From Bacteroidota bacterium (GTDB lineage: Bacteria; Bacteroidota; Ignavibacteria; Ignavibacteriales; Ignavibacteriaceae), in assembly GCA_020161395.1 (NCBI GenBank), contig JAIUOE010000005.1, positions 186,001-250,000 of the forward strand: a DNA stretch of 64,000 nucleotides, read 5' to 3'. This document shows positions 60,875 to 64,000 of this stretch, in pieces; the first letter of the stretch is position 1; each line of letters begins with the position of its first letter. The notes beneath the pieces were generated by a model, which was not told the origin of the DNA, made no database searches, and saw nothing but the letters and a program-made list of their open reading frames with translations. A program made the position numbers and the translations under genes.

Positions 60875-62338
60875 ATGGAGAGACAAATCACCGTTTTCCT
60901 TCCTTACAGCGGAGGAGAACATACAAAAACCACAATCACAAATCTGCAATCAACAGGGACGGTCGACAAAATATTTTTGCTGGCAACTCAGGACGGTCTG
61001 ACCCCGCTCCCCGGTGCTGAAATTCTGAAGGTTGACTCGATTCAGTCTTCAGCCGGAATAAGAGCAATCGTTGCAAACTGTGCGACTCCTTACTTTGCTT
61101 ATATCAAACAGGATACAATCATCGAACCGGGACAGTTCGGATTCGAAAGAATGCTCCTCGTCGCAGACGCCACTTCAGCATCGATGATCTACTCGGATTA
61201 CTATGAAATAAAAGAAGGCAACGCATCTCCACACCCTGTTATCGATTATCAGGCAGGAAGCCTCCGCGATGACTTCAATTTCGGCTATCTCATGCTGTTC
61301 AATACAGAAGTGGCTAAAAAAGCTGTAGAAGAAACCAAAGATGAAAACTTTTCGTTCGCGGGTGCCTACAGCCTTCGCCTCGCTGTCTCAAGATTCGGTG
61401 ATCTCGTCAGGGTTGGTGAATTCCTCTACTCCTCCATCGAACACGATACCCGGAAATCGGGCGAAAAACTTTTTGACTATGTCGATCCCCGTAACCGTGC
61501 GGTACAAATCGAAATGGAACAGGCATGTACAAATTATCTTAAATCGATCGGTGCACTCCTCACTCCCGAACACTTTAAAAGCATCGATTTCACGAAAACA
61601 GATTTTGAGTTCACAGCTTCGGTCATCATTCCCGTAAGGAACAGAGTAACAACCGTTGCAGATGCAATCCAGTCCGTTCTGAAACAAAAAACTGATTTCC
61701 CCTTCAACCTGATTATAATTGATAATCACTCCAGCGACGGTACTACAGAGAAAATCAAGGAATTTGCTTCCGATCCAAGACTTCTTCACCTCATCCCTGA
61801 AAGAAAAGACCTTGGAATTGGCGGCTGCTGGAACCTCGGTGTTCATCATGAAAAGTGTGGCATGTTTGCCGTCCAGCTCGACAGCGATGACCTCTATAAC
61901 GATGAAAACACACTGCAAACAGTCGTTGACACTTTCAAAAAAGAAAAATGTGCAATGGTTATTGGTACCTACCAGATGACCAACTTCAAACTGGAAGAGA
62001 TACCTCCGGGAATCATCGATCATAAGGAATGGACTGATGACAACGGACCAAACAATGCTCTCAGAATCAACGGACTCGGTGCCCCAAGAGCTTTCTACAC
62101 ACCTGTTCTTCGCGAAATAAAAATACCGAATGTCTCCTATGGCGAAGATTACGGAGTTGGTCTCGCGATTTCCAGACAATATCGTATCGGAAGAATTTAT
62201 CATCCAATCTACCTCTGCCGCAGATGGGAAGGAAATTCAGATTCCGCGCTGAGCATTCCGCAGGTAAATGCACACAACTGGTACAAGGATAAACTCCGTT
62301 CGTTCGAACTTAAGGCGAGGATGAAAAAACTCTCTTGA
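60875..62338 (+). CDS. family 2 glycosyltransferase with two GT-A-like domains
   Basis: The 487-residue protein has a C-terminal GT2 domain from about residue 245: ASVIIPVRNRVTTVADAIQS, LIIIDNHSSDGT, GIGGCWNLGVHH and the metal motif AVQLDSDDLYND. Residues 1-240 look like a second, degenerate GT-A fold (TPYFAYIKQDTIIEPGQFGF, SMIYSDYYEIKEGN) without a clear DxD. Sugar and acceptor unknown. Its stop codon overlaps the start of the lyase gene. Confidence 0.82.
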   Translation: MERQITVFLPYSGGEHTKTTITNLQSTGTVDKIFLLATQDGLTPLPGAEILKVDSIQSSAGIRAIVANCATPYFAYIKQDTIIEPGQFGFERMLLVADATSASMIYSDYYEIKEGNASPHPVIDYQAGSLRDDFNFGYLMLFNTEVAKKAVEETKDENFSFAGAYSLRLAVSRFGDLVRVGEFLYSSIEHDTRKSGEKLFDYVDPRNRAVQIEMEQACTNYLKSIGALLTPEHFKSIDFTKTDFEFTASVIIPVRNRVTTVADAIQSVLKQKTDFPFNLIIIDNHSSDGTTEKIKEFASDPRLLHLIPERKDLGIGGCWNLGVHHEKCGMFAVQLDSDDLYNDENTLQTVVDTFKKEKCAMVIGTYQMTNFKLEEIPPGIIDHKEWTDDNGPNNALRINGLGAPRAFYTPVLREIKIPNVSYGEDYGVGLAISRQYRIGRIYHPIYLCRRWEGNSDSALSIPQVNAHNWYKDKLRSFELKARMKKLS

Positions 62339-63222
62339 GAAGGTCAGTACTCTCCGTACCGGGACACATCGCTAAAATGCACCTGAAAGCTTCTGCTTCA
62401 GGTGCAGATGTCGTCATGCTCGACCTCGAAGACAGCGTACCTCTTTCCGAAAAAAGATCCGCCCGTCTTCAGGTCGTTGAATCAATCAATTCCCTCGACT
62501 GGGGCAACAAGTTCCTCTCGATCAGGATTAACAGACCGGGCGACCGCTTCGCCTACAGAGACATCGTGGAAATTATCCCGTTTTGCAGTGATAAACTCGA
62601 TTCCATCGTAATTCCAAAAGTCTCCTCTGCCGCTGATATCCACTTTGTCGAAAAACTTCTGAACTCACTCGAGGATGAATATTCACTCAAAAACAGAATA
62701 TTCATCGAACCTTCCATCGAGGACGCCCTCGGACTTGAAAATGTTTCGGAGATTGCCGCCGCTTCGGAGAGAAATATTACCCTCGTATTCGGTATTGCAG
62801 ATTTCTCCTCTTCCATCGGTGCCAAATTCATATCGATTTCAGGTCATGGTGAAAATGAGGATACCTACCCGGGTCACCGCTGGCAGTATGTCCTTTCAAG
62901 AATGGTGGTGGCAGCTAAAGCCCGTAATCTCGCTGTTATTGATGCTCCTTATGGCAATTTCAGCGATCCAAACGGTCTGAGAAAATCAGCCGAACTCGCT
63001 GCCGCTCTCGGAGTGGATGGCAAGTGGGCAATACATCCTGCTCAGATTGAAATAATCAATGCGGTCTTCTCCCCTTCCCCTCAGGAAATTGAACGGGCAA
63101 AAAGAGTACTGGATGCTTATGAAAATGCTCTAAAGGAGGGAAAAGGTGCGGTTGAACTCGATGGCAGAATGATCGACAATGCAACCATACGCCTTGCAAA
63201 AATAACCCTGAATAAGATATAA
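62335..63222 (+). CDS. CitE-like CoA-ester lyase (HpcH/HpaI aldolase family)
   Basis: The 295-residue TIM-barrel protein starts RRSVLSVPGHIAKMHLKASA. It has DVVMLDLEDSVPLSEKRSAR, the Arg in FLSIRINRPGDRF, the metal Glu and Asp in IFIEPSIEDALG and FGIADFSSSIG, and the CoA-site KWAIHPAQIEIIN. Relatives cleave or form citramalyl-, malyl- or related CoA esters; the substrate is uncertain. The start is TTG 62335, overlapping the TGA of the glycosyltransferase, so translation is coupled. Confidence 0.85.
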   Translation: MRRSVLSVPGHIAKMHLKASASGADVVMLDLEDSVPLSEKRSARLQVVESINSLDWGNKFLSIRINRPGDRFAYRDIVEIIPFCSDKLDSIVIPKVSSAADIHFVEKLLNSLEDEYSLKNRIFIEPSIEDALGLENVSEIAAASERNITLVFGIADFSSSIGAKFISISGHGENEDTYPGHRWQYVLSRMVVAAKARNLAVIDAPYGNFSDPNGLRKSAELAAALGVDGKWAIHPAQIEIINAVFSPSPQEIERAKRVLDAYENALKEGKGAVELDGRMIDNATIRLAKITLNKI

Positions 63223-63244
63223 TTAAACCGCAAGGCAAATAAAA

Positions 63245-63316
63245 ACCACAGAGCACACAGAGAGCACAGAGGATCTAATTGGTTTACTTCTCTGTGTACT
63301 CTGTGTACTCTGTGGT
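63245..63316. repeat. long inverted repeat between convergent genes
   Basis: ACCACAGAGCACACAGAG... on the left faces ...CTCTGTGTACTCTGTGGT on the right, about 24 of 27 bases complementary around an 18-base loop. This ACAGAG-type word is a dispersed intergenic repeat. The hairpin probably acts as a barrier or terminator for both genes. Confidence 0.8.
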
Positions 63317-63327
63317 TAAATTCGGGT

Positions 63328-63957
63328 CTATTCTATAATCTCGAGAATTGACTCAAGAGGCAGTTTTTCCCTCGCCGGAAGCGACTCAAGAGGCTTCCCG
63401 ACCGCAACACACGCCGCAAGGCGGTATGGCTCCTTGATTCCCAGCAACGGCTCCAGTTCTTCCCGGGCGACAAGAAGACCCGTCAGCCAGCAACATCCAT
63501 AACCCATCCCTGTGGCAGCAAGCATGATATTCTCTATTGCAGCTCCGATACTCTGGATGTCAGGGTAGTTCCGCATCTTGTTCATCTCTTCATGAGTCAT
63601 TCCTGATGCTTCGAGAATCGTGTCAACAATTGCATCATACGATTTCATCTGTACCGCTATAACAGCGGGTGCATCGGTGAAGACTGTGGAAAAATGTGAA
63701 ACGGTTGTCTTTATCTTCTCACCTTTGCTGTCTTCAGTTGAATTAAGAAGAGTTGAAATCTTATGATTCACAACATTCGACATTTTGGCAATCACATCTT
63801 TATTCGTTACAACAACAAATTTCCATAGCTGTGCATTATTTATACTGGGGGCAAGACCCGCAAGCCTTACCAGTTCTTTCAAATCTTCAAGAGGAAGGCT
63901 CTCCGGCTTAAAATGCCTGACACTTCTTCTGCGTTCTATTACTTCTTTGATCTCCAT
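63328..63957 (-). CDS. nitroreductase-family FMN oxidoreductase
   Basis: The 209-residue protein has the family opening MEIKEVIERRRSVRHFKPES, the FMN contact APSINNAQLWKFVVVTNKD, a central helix pair and MLAATGMGYGCCWLTGL, then YRLAACVAVGKPLES. It uses NAD(P)H and FMN to reduce nitro compounds or quinones. ATG 63957 fits the family start; in-frame ATGs at 63969 and 63990 are alternatives. Confidence 0.88.
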   Translation of the reverse strand: MEIKEVIERRRSVRHFKPESLPLEDLKELVRLAGLAPSINNAQLWKFVVVTNKDVIAKMSNVVNHKISTLLNSTEDSKGEKIKTTVSHFSTVFTDAPAVIAVQMKSYDAIVDTILEASGMTHEEMNKMRNYPDIQSIGAAIENIMLAATGMGYGCCWLTGLLVAREELEPLLGIKEPYRLAACVAVGKPLESLPAREKLPLESILEIIE

Positions 63958-64000
63958 AAATTTTCCCATTTGTGTACTGAAACTTAACAATATTTTAGCT

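Overview
The window looks like a chromosomal segment of a Bacteroidota/Chlorobi-group bacterium, most like the Ignavibacteria. This is an inference from three large secreted proteins that end in a type IX secretion (T9SS) sorting domain with an NPFNPST-type motif, from promoters of the Bacteroidota form (TTG or TTTG, about 20 bases, TAnnTTTG), and from the housekeeping genes. Unlike many Bacteroidota, several genes carry clear Shine-Dalgarno sites, and these decide a number of start codons.

Region 1 (1-16.9 kb) is mostly ordinary chromosome: a thioredoxin-like protein, a coiled-coil/receiver protein, a GT4 glycosyltransferase, glutathione peroxidase, malQ, a T9SS protein, fabF, DinB, an SDR and a RecD2-type helicase. 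It ends in a tightly overlapping minus-strand operon, 16850 to 13334. That operon holds two paralogues of the ArmA/Rmt (16S rRNA m7G1405) methyltransferase family, rsmI (C1402 ribose methylation) and a divergent tgt. This is an unusual package of decoding-centre and tRNA modification genes.

Region 2 (17.3-39.1 kb) is an accessory, defence-rich island. It holds an intact IS3-family element with a programmed frameshift signal, a putative nuclease plus TerB-like pair, and two AAA_14/DUF4143 ATPases, each beside its own palindromic repeat array. It also holds the most interesting locus: a three-gene operon (30428 to 27337) of a DUF262 protein, an SMC-like DUF3696-type ATPase, and a protein whose C-terminus is a complete YoeB-type RNase toxin domain. 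This operon and the second DUF4143 ATPase are bracketed by 62-bp direct repeats exactly 4400 bp apart. A GmrSD-like DUF262/DUF1524 protein and a restriction system (GIY-YIG-helicase plus two methyltransferase proteins) follow. A few ordinary genes (a serine hydrolase, a T9SS protein, an SRPBCC protein) are interspersed.

Region 3 (39.1-46.1 kb) is full of short dispersed repeats and REP-like hairpins. It holds a duplicated operon: promoter, two small exported proteins and a GH53 galactanase. One copy has lost all but the first 15 codons of the galactanase. The small proteins share near-identical leaders but their mature parts have diverged. An outer-membrane barrel and a PAS/GAF histidine kinase follow, then tRNA-Lys(CUU).

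Region 4 (46.3-64 kb) holds a rhomboid protease with a probable non-AUG start, a J-domain protein, small regulators (STAS, TerB, DUF454), a four-gene minor-pseudopilin-like cluster with a tandem duplication, and tpiA. An orphan phage portal module of three genes follows, then a large VIT/VWA T9SS protein, a tandem-domain GT2 glycosyltransferase coupled to a CitE-like lyase, and a nitroreductase. Functions are assigned from motifs read by eye; no database search was run.
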